Both the position numbers and the translations under genes were made by a program. A DNA stretch of 64,000 nt from Comamonas koreensis (GTDB taxonomy: Bacteria > Pseudomonadota > Gammaproteobacteria > Burkholderiales > Burkholderiaceae_C), in NCBI RefSeq assembly GCF_014076495.1, contig NZ_CP043575.1, forward strand, positions 2,418,001 to 2,482,000. The letters are read 5' to 3'. Of the stretch, positions 27,739 through 35,981 are shown piece by piece. Each line of letters opens with the position of its first letter. Position 1 is the stretch's first letter. The notes under the pieces are model-generated. The model saw only the letters and a list, made by a program, of their open reading frames with translations, was not told the origin of the DNA and did not search any database.

Positions 27739-28325
27739 CGCTGCAGTCTGTGCAGAGCCATCCAGGCCATAGCTCTGCCGAACCTCGCGATGGTCCCGCG
27801 TCGGTGTCTGTCTACGAGGTTTGGTTGTGAAGAAGTCCCTGGTAGTCAAGCCGGCTGTAGTCGACCATTGCCAGAAAAAATCTTCAAATGTGGGGAAGGT
27901 ATCGATCAGTCCGCCAGCGAACCAGAAAACCTGGCCTGGTTCGCCTGCATGGGGCCGTGTCATGAGTATGATATCGATGTCGTCGGAGGAAACCGCCACT
28001 GCCATCAATTCTGACCGGTCGCATCCGCACAAGTCGGGCAGCCGCTCCAGCAAATCGCTAAGTTCCTTCGCACGATCAGCGCGTGGCCCCGCCAAGAGAT
28101 CGTCGATACCGAATAGGTCAATCTGGTAATGAAACGCTCGGCATGCAGCAAAAAGCTTCTGTACCCCGAGTCCAGGCTTTCGCCAAGGCACATTTCAAGT
28201 GCATCCAATGCTTGCTCGCTGGCGGCGACTTCGGGAAGGATGTGCTGCCATAAGCCGAGGGCATCCACCTCTGCGACCTTTTGCTTCACCAGTGCGGCGA
28301 TGACAAGCGCTCTTTTCCAGTCCAT
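27679..28325 (-). pseudogene. SUKH (SMI1/KNR4-like) family gene split by a frameshift
   Basis: The 5' half (MDWKRALVIAALV to SYRSFLLHAERF) and the 3' half (HYQIDLFGIDDLLAGPRADR to DSFPTFEDFF-like region) lie in different minus-strand frames, meeting at about 28130-28150. Joined, they read as one SUKH-type protein: the LLHA..F.YQ.DLFG.DDLL region corresponds to the family's conserved YL.FANG...Y..LFG block. A single-base indel in the sequence RC of GAAACGCTCG explains it. SUKH proteins are often immunity proteins of polymorphic toxin systems, but no toxin gene is next to it. The C-terminal end overlaps the 3' end of the neighbouring gene in antisense, so the true stop is uncertain. A sequencing error is also possible. 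Confidence 0.55.
27752..27778. terminator. Inverted repeat between convergent genes, weak terminator candidate
   Basis: GCAGAGC (27752-27758) pairs with GCTCTGC (27772-27778) just after the stop of the secreted duplicated-domain protein. No T tract follows on either strand, so intrinsic termination is doubtful. Confidence 0.3.
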
Positions 28326-28538
28326 TTTCTATCTTTTCTGGGGAAATGATGGGGGGCTATAGGGGGGAAAATTCTGCCTGTAAGGGATGAATAGGCGTTG
28401 TTGGCTGATAGATTGCATGCGCCAGCCCTCAGCGTCAATGCCGCATTCGAGTTTTTGGACTACGGATGCATGTTGGTGTCTGCGCCCGAGGCCGGGTGGC
28501 GTTCTTGCACAAGTGCGGGGTGCGCTCTGCTGTGGCTT

Positions 28539-29456
28539 TCAATCCCCAGCTCCCACAAACAAACTCCTTCCCCGCTCCCGCAGCAGATTCAGCAAGCGGC
28601 GGGCCGCAGGCGATAGGTAGCCGGAGCGGCGGTAGGTCACGCCAAGCTTGCGGAGCAGCTGCAATTCCTTGAGCGGTACTTCGCGCAGCGCCTGGTGGCC
28701 ACGCGCTTCTGCCAGGGTGTGGCGAGACAGAAAGCTCAGCAGCTCGTTGTGGGCAATCAGGCGGGGCAGCAGGGGGATGGAGTTGGCGTTGATCTGCACC
28801 TGCGGGGTAGAGAGGCCCCGGGCGCGGAAGGCGGCATCCAGCCATTGCCGGCTGGGGATACTCTCGAGCGGAAGCACCCATTTCCAGCGTAGCAGCGACT
28901 CGACAGTGATCTGCGGCAGCGAAAACACGGGGTGCCGGCGGCTGGTGGCGACCACGACGACGTCGTCGACGATGGCATGCGATACCAGCTCCTCATCGTC
29001 GTCCGGCATCAGGCCGATCAGCAGATCGAGCGAGCCTTCCTTCAAGCGCTCTCGGAGCATTAGGCTGGGCCCGGTGGTGATGTCGATCGTGGTCTCGGGC
29101 GCCTCGGCCAGCAGCAGGTTGCAGATTTCGGGCAGGACATAGTCGGCGGCGATGGGGCCGCTGCCAATGCGCACATGGCCGGCTTGCCCCCGCGAGAAGT
29201 CGTTGACCTCGCGCAGCACTTCCTCGGTCGTGCCCCGCAGCAGCCGGGCCCGGGCCAGCAGCACCTCGCCCACGGCGGTGAGCTGGATGCCCCGGCCCTT
29301 GCGCTCAAACAGCTCGCACGCAAAAGCTTCCTCCAGCCGCTGGATGGCCTTGCTCAGGGCCGGCTGCGTGCGGCCCAGCTTGTCGGCAGCCAGGCCGACA
29401 TGGCCGGCATCTGCCACCGCTTCGAAGTATTTGAGGTCCCGGAAATTGATGTCCAT
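28539..29456 (-). CDS. LysR-family transcriptional regulator of the adjacent catabolic operon
   Basis: A 305-aa LysR-type regulator. The N-terminal winged HTH covers about 1-60 (INFRDLKYFEAVADAGHVG, AADKLGRTQPALSKAIQRLE). The effector-binding domain follows (VRIGSGPIAADYVLPEICN, LDLLIGLMPDDDEELVSH). The ATG at 29456 was preferred to one three codons upstream because most LysR proteins start just before this residue pattern. It is divergent from the Bug-type binding protein gene with a 92-base intergenic space, the classic arrangement for a regulator that controls the divergent operon and itself. The inducer is probably a substrate or intermediate of that pathway (inference). Confidence 0.9.
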   Translation of the reverse strand: MDINFRDLKYFEAVADAGHVGLAADKLGRTQPALSKAIQRLEEAFACELFERKGRGIQLTAVGEVLLARARLLRGTTEEVLREVNDFSRGQAGHVRIGSGPIAADYVLPEICNLLLAEAPETTIDITTGPSLMLRERLKEGSLDLLIGLMPDDDEELVSHAIVDDVVVVATSRRHPVFSLPQITVESLLRWKWVLPLESIPSRQWLDAAFRARGLSTPQVQINANSIPLLPRLIAHNELLSFLSRHTLAEARGHQALREVPLKELQLLRKLGVTYRRSGYLSPAARRLLNLLRERGRSLFVGAGD

Positions 29457-29468
29457 CGATAACATTTA

Positions 29469-29492
29469 GGAATTATTTTATGAAAATTATCC
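29469..29492. promoter_or_regulatory. AT-rich imperfect inverted repeat, candidate LysR operator
   Basis: In the divergent space, GGAATTAT (29469-29476) and ATTATCC (29486-29492) flank an AT core, giving an imperfect dyad in otherwise GC-rich DNA. Position and AT-rich dyad form fit a LysR-type site, but only one copy is seen and the assignment is inferred. Confidence 0.4.
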
Positions 29493-29548
29493 AATGGACG
29501 GAATGATTTGTCGACTGGAGAATGCCATCCCATAACAGGAGACAAGAC

Positions 29549-30520
29549 ATGCGCAATATGACGAAAAAGGCTGCAGTGGCAGCGCTGGCCTTCGCCTGCT
29601 CGGCGGCCTTTGCAAGCGCCTGGCCAACCCGCGCCATCACCCTGGTGGTGCCCTTTGCCCCGGGCGGCAACATCGATTTCACGGCACGGGCCATTTCGGA
29701 CCTGATTGGCAAGTCGCTGGGCCAGCCGGTCATCGTCGAGAACCGGCCCGGCGCTGGCGGCGTGATCGGCGCGGCCTATGTGGCCCGCGCCAAGCCCGAT
29801 GGCTATACCTTGCTGCTGGGCAACTCCGGCCCCAACGCGGTGGCCAATGCGGTCAGCAAAAAGGTGCCTTACGACGGCGTCAAGAGCTTCACGGTCATTG
29901 GTGGCATCACCACCAATCCGGCGGTGCTGACGATCTCCACCCATATCCCCGCCAGCAACTTTGCGCAGTTCAATGCCTATGCCAGGGGCCGCGCGGGCGG
30001 CGCCAGCGTGGGTACCGCTGGCAACGGCTCCTTCACCCATCTGGCGATCGAGCTGGTGCGGGCCGCCACGGCCACGCCCATTACCGTCATTCCCTACAAA
30101 GGCACAGGCCCTGCGGCGGCCGACCTGATGGGCCATACCCTGGATGCGATGGTGGACCAGATCACCACGGCCGCGCCGCTGATCCGGGATGGCCGAGTCA
30201 AGGCCATCGCCCAGCTGGGCCCTGTGCGCTCGCCGTTGATGCCCGATGTGCCCACCTTGGCGGAGCAGGGGTTCCCGGCGGTGGATGCCACGCTCTACAC
30301 CGGCTTGTTTGCGCCTGCCGGTCTGCCTCCTGCCATCCTCGACAAACTCTCCAGCGCGCTGACCGCTGCCCTGAAGGACCCCAAGGTTCAGCAGCGCTAC
30401 CGGGAGATGGGTGCCGAGCCCACGGCGCTGACGCGTGTGGAGTTTGAAGCCTATGTGGCAGCGGAAGCCAAGCGTTGGGCCAATGCGGCCCAGACCAGCA
30501 AGGTGTCGATCGATGACTGA
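29549..30520 (+). CDS. Bug/TctC-family periplasmic carboxylate-binding protein
   Basis: A 323-aa extracytoplasmic solute receptor of the Bug family. The signal peptide is MTKKAAVAALAFACSAAFASA. The mature protein opens WPTRAITLVVPFAPGGNIDF, the Bug signature; ENRPGAGGVIGA and KPDGYTLLLG are also diagnostic, with the conserved Asp and carboxylate-binding loops. The ATG at 29549 is preceded by AGGAGAC at correct spacing, so an upstream ATG at 29522 was rejected. Bug proteins usually feed tripartite tricarboxylate transporters or act as sensors. Here the only transporter in the operon is of CitMHS type, so its partner may lie elsewhere. It overlaps the next gene by 8 bases. Confidence 0.92.
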   Translation: MRNMTKKAAVAALAFACSAAFASAWPTRAITLVVPFAPGGNIDFTARAISDLIGKSLGQPVIVENRPGAGGVIGAAYVARAKPDGYTLLLGNSGPNAVANAVSKKVPYDGVKSFTVIGGITTNPAVLTISTHIPASNFAQFNAYARGRAGGASVGTAGNGSFTHLAIELVRAATATPITVIPYKGTGPAAADLMGHTLDAMVDQITTAAPLIRDGRVKAIAQLGPVRSPLMPDVPTLAEQGFPAVDATLYTGLFAPAGLPPAILDKLSSALTAALKDPKVQQRYREMGAEPTALTRVEFEAYVAAEAKRWANAAQTSKVSIDD

Positions 30521-31409
30521 TGCGGTAGCCACCGGCAAGCATGCGTCGCCTGCGCTGCCTTCGCCGCTGCCGGTTCTGTCAGGCCAGCAATGGGCGGGCG
30601 CCTGCGACTGCCATATTCATATCAACGATCCCCGCTACCCCTATGCGGCTGGGGCCGACCTCCATCCGCCCGCAGCCACTGTGGCCGATTACCGGCAGCT
30701 GCAGGCGCGGCTGGGCACCCGCAGGGTGGTGGTAGTGCAGCCCTCCAGCTACGGAACGGACAACCGCTGCACCTTGGATGCGGTGGCCGAGCTGGGCTTG
30801 GACGTTGCCCGCGCCGTCGTCGTGGTGGATGCCAGCACGAGCGCGGACGATGTGGCCGCGATGCACCAGCGCGGCGCCCGTGGCGTGCGCTTCAACCTGC
30901 TGCGGCCGTCGCCTGTGGCTGCTGGCCAGATGCATGCGGTGGCCCGGCTGATTGCACCCTGGGGCTGGCATCTGCAGCTACATGCCAGTGCTGATCAGAT
31001 TGCTGCGCTGGCGCCCGCGATACGTGATTTGCCAGTGCCGGTGGTGTTTGACCACCTCGCCCGTTTGCCGGGCCATGGCGGCAGCACGCATCCCGCATTT
31101 GACGTGGTGGCCCAGCTGCTGCAGCAGCAGCGCGCCTGGCTCAAGCTGTCCGGCGCAGAGCTGGATGGCGCGGCCGAGGCGCCGGGCTACGCCTCCGCTG
31201 CCCGTGTCGCCCAGCGCTTTATTGCGCTGTCTCCTGACCGCCTGGTCTGGGGCAGCAACTGGCCGCACCCCGCTATCCACAAGACCGGAGATGCGGCCCC
31301 CGATGACGCAGCGCTGCTGCGTTGGCTGTCTGCCTGTGTACCCGATAGCGCTGTGCAACGGCAGATCCTGCTGGACAACGCCTGCAACTTGTACGGCTTC
31401 AGCGTTTGA
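30513..31409 (+). CDS. Amidohydrolase, 2-pyrone-4,6-dicarboxylate hydrolase/lactonase-like
   Basis: A 298-aa TIM-barrel metal-dependent hydrolase of the amidohydrolase-2 family. Metal ligands are in CDCHIHI near residue 30. Further blocks are VVVQPSSYGTDNRCTLDA, RGARGVRFNLL, VVFDHLARLPG and the C-terminal RLVWGSNWPHP, all typical of PDC hydrolase (LigI) and D-galactarolactone isomerase relatives. The reaction is probably hydrolysis or isomerisation of a lactone of a di- or tricarboxylic acid. The ATG at 30513 lies inside the end of the Bug gene (8-base overlap), indicating translational coupling. Substrate is inferred from family and neighbours only. Confidence 0.85.
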   Translation: MTDAVATGKHASPALPSPLPVLSGQQWAGACDCHIHINDPRYPYAAGADLHPPAATVADYRQLQARLGTRRVVVVQPSSYGTDNRCTLDAVAELGLDVARAVVVVDASTSADDVAAMHQRGARGVRFNLLRPSPVAAGQMHAVARLIAPWGWHLQLHASADQIAALAPAIRDLPVPVVFDHLARLPGHGGSTHPAFDVVAQLLQQQRAWLKLSGAELDGAAEAPGYASAARVAQRFIALSPDRLVWGSNWPHPAIHKTGDAAPDDAALLRWLSACVPDSAVQRQILLDNACNLYGFSV

Positions 31410-31426
31410 TTTTTTGACTCTCACCT

Positions 31427-32395
31427 ATGACTTTCTGCATCTTTGTTACCGCACCCCGTCTGGCCCCAAGCGGGGTTGACCTGCTGGCCCAGGCCAATGC
31501 CCGTGTCATCTATCTGCAGGATGGCAACAGCGCCGAGGAGGTGGAGCACATCATGGCGACCGAACCGGTCGATGCCGTCATCTCGCGCACCGTCGCGCTG
31601 TCGGCCAAGGCCATTGCCTCCTGCCCCACGCTCAAGGTCATCTCCAAGCATGGCGTGGGCGTCAGCAATATCGATGTCGAGGCGGCCACGGCGCGCGGCA
31701 TTCCTGTGTATGTGACGCCAGGCGCCAATGCCCAGTCCGTGGCCGAGATGACCTTGGGCCTGATGTTTGCCGCAGCCCGCCGTATTGCCTGGATGGACAG
31801 CGAACTGCATGCCGGCCGCTGGTCGCGCGTGCAGGATGGCATCGAGCTGCAGGGCCGCACCTTGGCGTTGGTCGGGTTCGGGCAGATCGGGCAGCGGGTG
31901 GCAGCGGCTGCGCTGGCCATCGGCATGCAGGTGGTTGCGTTTGACCCGGCTCTGGCGCAGAGCTCCAACCCCGCCGTTCGTCTGCTGGGCTCTTTCGAGG
32001 AGCTGCTGGGCCATGCCGATGTGCTGAGCCTGCATGTACCCCTGAACAAGCACACCCGCGGCATGCTGGGTGCCGAACAGATCGCCAAACTGCCACGCGG
32101 CGCGATCGTGGTGAACACCGCGCGCGGCGAGGTGATCGACGAGGCTGCGCTGATCGATGCCTTGAAGACCGGGCAGCTCTATGCCGCCGGCCTGGACACC
32201 ATGCACGAGGAGCCACTGCCTGCCGGCCACCCGCTGACCCGCCTGCCCAATGTGGTGCTGACCCCGCATGTGGGCGGCTCCACGCCCGCCGCCTTGGCCG
32301 GCATGGCCTCGGGCGCCGCGCGCAATGTGCTGGGCTGGCTGCAGGGGCAGCCGGCCGATGCGGCCGCCTGCGTGAACGGGCAAGTACTGGCTTGA
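31427..32395 (+). CDS. D-isomer-specific 2-hydroxyacid dehydrogenase
   Basis: A 322-aa NAD(P)-dependent dehydrogenase of the D-2-hydroxyacid family (3-phosphoglycerate dehydrogenase-like). The nucleotide-binding motif is LALVGFGQIGQRVA (GxGxxG variant). The catalytic residues appear as the Arg in VNTARGEVIDE, the Glu in DTMHEEPLP and the His in LTPHVGGSTP. Length is close to the short members of the family. It would oxidise or reduce a 2-hydroxy acid/2-keto acid pair in the pathway. It starts 17 bases after the amidohydrolase gene. Confidence 0.9.
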   Translation: MTFCIFVTAPRLAPSGVDLLAQANARVIYLQDGNSAEEVEHIMATEPVDAVISRTVALSAKAIASCPTLKVISKHGVGVSNIDVEAATARGIPVYVTPGANAQSVAEMTLGLMFAAARRIAWMDSELHAGRWSRVQDGIELQGRTLALVGFGQIGQRVAAAALAIGMQVVAFDPALAQSSNPAVRLLGSFEELLGHADVLSLHVPLNKHTRGMLGAEQIAKLPRGAIVVNTARGEVIDEAALIDALKTGQLYAAGLDTMHEEPLPAGHPLTRLPNVVLTPHVGGSTPAALAGMASGAARNVLGWLQGQPADAAACVNGQVLA

Positions 32396-32449
32396 TGCCC
32401 GCCCAACGACCTTCGATACCTTTTCCCTCTTTATCCGAGAAAGCGCCGC

Positions 32450-33160
32450 ATGAGTTCTGACACCACTACTACCGCATCGCTCCAATGGCCTGCGGGCTAC
32501 CGCATCAACCCCCGTGTGGACGGGCCAGCCGCTGACGTTGTAGCCGCGTTTCGCGAGATTCCGGTGGCCGCGATTGGCGATGCGATGAGCCGCAATATCG
32601 GCACCATCGGCCTGCGCCAGTACCATGCGCGGCTGGACACCGTCCTGTGCGGCCCTGCGGTGACGGTGCGCGTGCGCCCGGGCGACAACCTGATGATCCA
32701 CAAGGCGCTGATGATGGTGCAGCCCGGCGATGTGCTGGTGATCGATGGCGGCGGCGATGTGGCCCAAGCCCTGGTCGGCGGCCTGATCCGTACCACCTGC
32801 GTAGCTAAAAAACTGGGCGGCCTGGTCATCGACGGCGCTGTGCGGGACCTCTGCGAATGGGCCGAGGAGGGCATGCCGCTGTTTGCCAAGGGCCATACGC
32901 ACCGGGGCCCGAGCAAGGACGGCCCGGGCGAGATCAACATCCCCATATCCTGCGCCGGCATGGCCGTGCTGCCGGGTGACCTGATCGTTGGGGATGCCGA
33001 TGGCGTGATCGCGATCCCGGCCGCCGAGGCAGCGCGGGTGCTGGAGCTGGGCCGTGCGCACCTGGTCAAGGAAGCCAAGATCCGCGCCGACAATGAGGCC
33101 GGTCGTTCGGACCCCGAGCGCTTTGACGCCACCTTGCGCGCCAAGGGTCTGCCGGTCTGA
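32450..33160 (+). CDS. RraA-like 4-hydroxy-4-methyl(carboxymethyl)-2-oxoglutarate-type aldolase
   Basis: A 236-aa protein of the RraA/HMG-CHA aldolase family, class II metal-dependent enzymes that cleave 4-hydroxy-2-oxo acids to pyruvate and a second oxo acid. Visible features are AAIGDAMSRNIGTIG near the N terminus, VIDGGGDVAQALVGGLIRTTC (GGxxxxAxxG active-site loop), GGLVIDGAVRDL and DLIVGDADGVIAIP. The RD pair and GD.DGV.VIP motifs are those of catalytic family members. In gallate and protocatechuate 4,5-cleavage, a PDC hydrolase and a CHA aldolase act in one route, so co-occurrence here is suggestive. Some RraA homologs only inhibit RNase E; the catabolic context argues against that. Confidence 0.87.
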   Translation: MSSDTTTTASLQWPAGYRINPRVDGPAADVVAAFREIPVAAIGDAMSRNIGTIGLRQYHARLDTVLCGPAVTVRVRPGDNLMIHKALMMVQPGDVLVIDGGGDVAQALVGGLIRTTCVAKKLGGLVIDGAVRDLCEWAEEGMPLFAKGHTHRGPSKDGPGEINIPISCAGMAVLPGDLIVGDADGVIAIPAAEAARVLELGRAHLVKEAKIRADNEAGRSDPERFDATLRAKGLPV

Positions 33161-33274
33161 TCGCCAGCCGCCTCAGCGGCCATACCAAGAAGGTCAGCAG
33201 GACCCCTCGCTGACCCCTTTACCAAGACACATCTCCCTTCGGGCCAGCGCCCGTGGGGGTGGAGGAACACGTCC

Positions 33275-34552
33275 ATGCTCGTCGCATTGAGCTTTGCCAT
33301 GTTTGCCTGTTTCATCTACCTGCTGATCAGCGGGCGGATGTCGGCCGTGGCCACCCTGATTCTGGTCCCGACCATTTTTGCGCTGATTGGAGGCTTTGGA
33401 CCAGAGATGGGCGCCATGGTCATCAAGGGCGTTCGCACCATTGCACCGACCGGCGTTTTGCTGATCTTCGCGATGGCCTATTTCATGCTGATGACCGACA
33501 CCGGTCTGTTCGATCCGATCATCCGCCGCATCGTCGGCGCGGTCGGCGGTGATCCCGTCAAGATCCTTATCGGCACCGTGGCGCTGGGCTACCTGGTCGC
33601 GCTCGATGGCGATGGCGCCACGGTCTACATGATTGTGCTGTCGGCCTTCTTGCCGATCTACAAACGCCTGGGCCTGTCCTTGCCGCTGGTGGCGGTGCTG
33701 CTGCTGCAGTGCACTGGCATTGGCAACCTGCTGCCCTGGGGCGGCCCAACGGCTCGGGCCGCCGCTTCGATGAAGGTCGAGATGTCGGAGGTGTTCACGC
33801 CGCTGTTCGCGCCACTGCTGGCCTGCGTGGTCTGGGCCTTCTTTATGGCCTGGCTGTTTGGCAAGCGTGAGCGCAGCCGCCTGGGCATCGTCCAGCTCGA
33901 CACGGCGCAGATGCTCGAGCAGCACCCGCCTGCTGGCTGGAAGCTGTACTTCAACTGGGCGCTGACCATTGGCCTGATGGTTGGCCTGGTGATGGAAGTG
34001 CTGCCTCTGGCCTATTTATTCATGCTGGCCACCGCTATTGCCTTTGTCGTGAACTTCCCCAAGCACCAGGACCAGCAAAAGCGCATGGCCGAACATGCGC
34101 CCGCCATCCTGTCCGTAGCGATGATGCTGTTTGCTGCCAGCGTCTTTATCGGCATCCTGAACGAAACCGGCATGGCCTCGGCACTGGCCAAGACCATCGT
34201 CGCGATGGTTCCCGAGGCGCTGGGCCCTTATATGGCCGTGGTCACCGCCTTGGTCAGCATCCCGATGACCTGGGTCGTCTCCAACGATGTGTTCTATTTC
34301 GGCATGCTGCCCATCCTGGCGGAGGCCGCCGCCCATTACGGCGTGACGGGCGCCGAGATGGCCCGCGCTTCGCTCATCGGCCAGCCCGTGCACATTCTGA
34401 GCCCGCTGGTCGCCTCCACCTATTTGCTGGTCAGCATGCTGGATCTCAACTACGGCGCCGTGCAAAAGCAAGCGATCAAGTGGGCCGTGGGGTCAAGCAT
34501 GGTGATGCTGCTGGCATCGCTGGCGCTGGGTGTGGTGCCTTTAGTGAAGTAA
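33275..34552 (+). CDS. CitMHS-family carboxylate transporter
   Basis: A 425-aa integral membrane protein with about 11-12 predicted hydrophobic segments. It resembles the citrate:metal or citrate:H+ symporter family (CitMHS). Blocks include LIFAMAYFMLMTDTGLFDP, ALDGDGATVYMIVLSAFLP and LPWGGPTARAAASMK, followed by a charged cytoplasmic loop and VSIPMTWVVSNDVFYFGMLP. A substrate such as citrate or another di/tricarboxylate is expected. The gene is last in the operon, 114 bases after the aldolase gene, so it may have its own ribosome site (GGTGGAGG near 33254) or promoter. Confidence 0.88.
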   Translation: MLVALSFAMFACFIYLLISGRMSAVATLILVPTIFALIGGFGPEMGAMVIKGVRTIAPTGVLLIFAMAYFMLMTDTGLFDPIIRRIVGAVGGDPVKILIGTVALGYLVALDGDGATVYMIVLSAFLPIYKRLGLSLPLVAVLLLQCTGIGNLLPWGGPTARAAASMKVEMSEVFTPLFAPLLACVVWAFFMAWLFGKRERSRLGIVQLDTAQMLEQHPPAGWKLYFNWALTIGLMVGLVMEVLPLAYLFMLATAIAFVVNFPKHQDQQKRMAEHAPAILSVAMMLFAASVFIGILNETGMASALAKTIVAMVPEALGPYMAVVTALVSIPMTWVVSNDVFYFGMLPILAEAAAHYGVTGAEMARASLIGQPVHILSPLVASTYLLVSMLDLNYGAVQKQAIKWAVGSSMVMLLASLALGVVPLVK

Positions 34553-34561
34553 GCGCCTGAT

Positions 34562-34589
34562 GCCCATCACCGCAGCGGCGGTGATGGGC
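34562..34589 (+). terminator. 12-bp perfect hairpin after the transporter gene
   Basis: GCCCATCACCGC (34562-34573) and GCGGTGATGGGC (34578-34589) form a perfect stem with loop AGCG, 10 bases after the stop codon. There is no T tract, so it may act as an mRNA-stabilising 3' end or a Rho-assisted terminator. Confidence 0.6.
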
Positions 34590-34618
34590 GCCCCAGCGGT
34601 GGATCACGGTCGCTGCTT

Positions 34619-34750
34619 TCAACCCAGTCGCACCAGATTTTTGAGCAGGACCAAGCGGGAGATGCCCAGGTGCCGAGCTGCCTCAGACTGGTCCGCGGGG
34701 GAGCGGGAAAATTTGCCATTGAGATGGTAGAACCGCTCGCTAGCCTGTTT
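34619..34750 (-). pseudogene. Fragment resembling a Fis-type HTH tail of a sigma-54 regulator
   Basis: The minus-strand frame ending at 34619 reads SPADQSEAARHLGISRLVLLKNL, close to the C-terminal Fis-type helix-turn-helix of NtrC-family activators. Nothing upstream in this frame corresponds to an AAA+ domain; it runs into the DUF1348 gene. Either it is a decayed remnant or a chance resemblance. Confidence 0.35.
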
Positions 34751-34751
34751 A

Positions 34752-35219
34752 TTAAAGCCCCAACTCTGACAGTCCAGGATGGTCATCCGGCCGGCGGCCA
34801 AGGGGCCAGTGGAACTTGCGCTCGGACTCTTTGATCGGCATGTCGTTGATGCAGGCGTAGCGGCGTCGCATCAGGCCGTCGGCTTCGAACTCCCAGTTCT
34901 CGTTACCGTACGAGCGGAACCAATGGCCTGCGTCGTCATGCCACTCATACGCATACCGAACCGCGATCCGGTTGCCTTCATGCAACCACAGCTCTTTGAT
35001 GAGCCGGTAGTCCAGCTCCTTGTTCCACTTTCTCTCCAGGAAGGCCTGGGCCTCCGCTCTGCTGTGCGCGAATTCGGCGCGGTTGCGCCACTGTGTATCC
35101 AGCGTATAAGCCATAGCCACTGTAGCGGCATCTCGGGTGTTCCAGCCGTCTTCAGCCATACGCACCTTTTGGATGGCGGCTTCGCGGGTTAAGGGGGGCA
35201 GGGGTGGGCGCATTTCCAT
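34752..35219 (-). CDS. DUF1348 / NTF2-like family protein
   Basis: A 155-aa protein of the DUF1348 group in the NTF2-like superfamily. Characteristic stretches are [59 protein letters not shown] and [20 protein letters not shown]. Such proteins form small alpha-beta cone folds; a ligand or reaction is not established. The ATG at 35219 follows AGAGG at 7 bases. It is divergent from a TetR regulator whose two candidate operators lie in the shared promoter region, so it is likely the repressor's target. Confidence 0.88.
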   Translation of the reverse strand: MEMRPPLPPLTREAAIQKVRMAEDGWNTRDAATVAMAYTLDTQWRNRAEFAHSRAEAQAFLERKWNKELDYRLIKELWLHEGNRIAVRYAYEWHDDAGHWFRSYGNENWEFEADGLMRRRYACINDMPIKESERKFHWPLGRRPDDHPGLSELGL

Positions 35220-35241
35220 GGGTTACCTCTTTCAAAACGTA

Positions 35242-35298
35242 TGTAGGACGATCTGTCTACATGTGTCATGCTAGCGCATGTGGAACGATCTGTCTACA
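35242..35298. promoter_or_regulatory. Two copies of a palindromic operator for the TetR/DUF1348 pair
   Basis: TGTAGGACGATCTGTCTACA at 35242-35261 and TGTGGAACGATCTGTCTACA at 35279-35298. Each is an imperfect palindrome centred on GATC with TGTAG/CTACA arms, and starts are 37 bases apart. They occupy the divergent promoter region, and the second ends 9 bases before the TetR start at 35307. This fits autoregulation and repression of the DUF1348 gene. Confidence 0.8.
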
Positions 35299-35306
35299 AT
35301 GCCCAC

Positions 35307-35876
35307 ATGCCTTCTGCAAAATCCTCCTCAGACACCCTCGCTCCTAGGGAGCGCATTCTTGTGGCCGCGCACGCGCTTTTCTACCAGGATGGCATCCGAG
35401 CCACCGGCGTAGACAAAATCATTGACCAGGCCAGCGTCAGCAAAGTCACGTTCTACCGCCAATACCCGAGCAAAGACGAGTTGATCCGGGCCTATCTTGA
35501 CTATCGACATGGCATCTGGATGTCCTGGTTCGAGATGAGTTTGACGCAAGCCCTCCATGCAGGAGCGGCTGCCACGCTAGCACTCAGCACCACGTTGCGG
35601 ACTTGGTTCAGCCGTGCTGATTTTCGGGGCTGTGCATTTCTCAACGCAGCGGCTGAGTTAGGCTCTTCTAACCCGGAAATTTTGAAAGTGGTGCGCCAAC
35701 ACAAGCAGGAAATGGCAGCGGTGCTCGACAGCCTGTTGGCCAGCGATGGCAGGCCTGTGGGCCATGCGCTGTCGTTGGTGATTGATGGCGCGATCGTCCA
35801 TGCCCAAATGGGCCAAGTTTTGGATGACGTAATGGACGCCTTCAACGTAACGGCTGCGGCGATGCTTCAGCGCTAA
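35307..35876 (+). CDS. TetR-family repressor
   Basis: A 189-aa regulator. The N-terminal HTH covers about 10-60: RERILVAAHALFYQDGIRATGVDKIIDQASVSKVTFYRQYPSKDEL follows the TetR pattern (quoted in pieces: RERILVAAHALFYQ, TGVDKIIDQASVSK, VTFYRQYPSKDELI). The rest is the helical ligand-binding domain with RGCAFLNAAAELG, common in regulators of the YcdC/AcrR type. The ATG at 35307 was chosen over one at 35268 because the latter would place the second operator inside the coding region. Its ligand is unknown; the two upstream palindromes suggest control of itself and the DUF1348 gene. Confidence 0.9.
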   Translation: MPSAKSSSDTLAPRERILVAAHALFYQDGIRATGVDKIIDQASVSKVTFYRQYPSKDELIRAYLDYRHGIWMSWFEMSLTQALHAGAAATLALSTTLRTWFSRADFRGCAFLNAAAELGSSNPEILKVVRQHKQEMAAVLDSLLASDGRPVGHALSLVIDGAIVHAQMGQVLDDVMDAFNVTAAAMLQR

Positions 35877-35981
35877 GCTGCGAGCACGCAGCTCGCGCAT
35901 GCAGCTCGTGCAATCTTGCAGGAGGAATGGGGATGGTTGCCTCGAATGAAGCGTACTCTCAACAAAGGTGCTTGGCGGACA

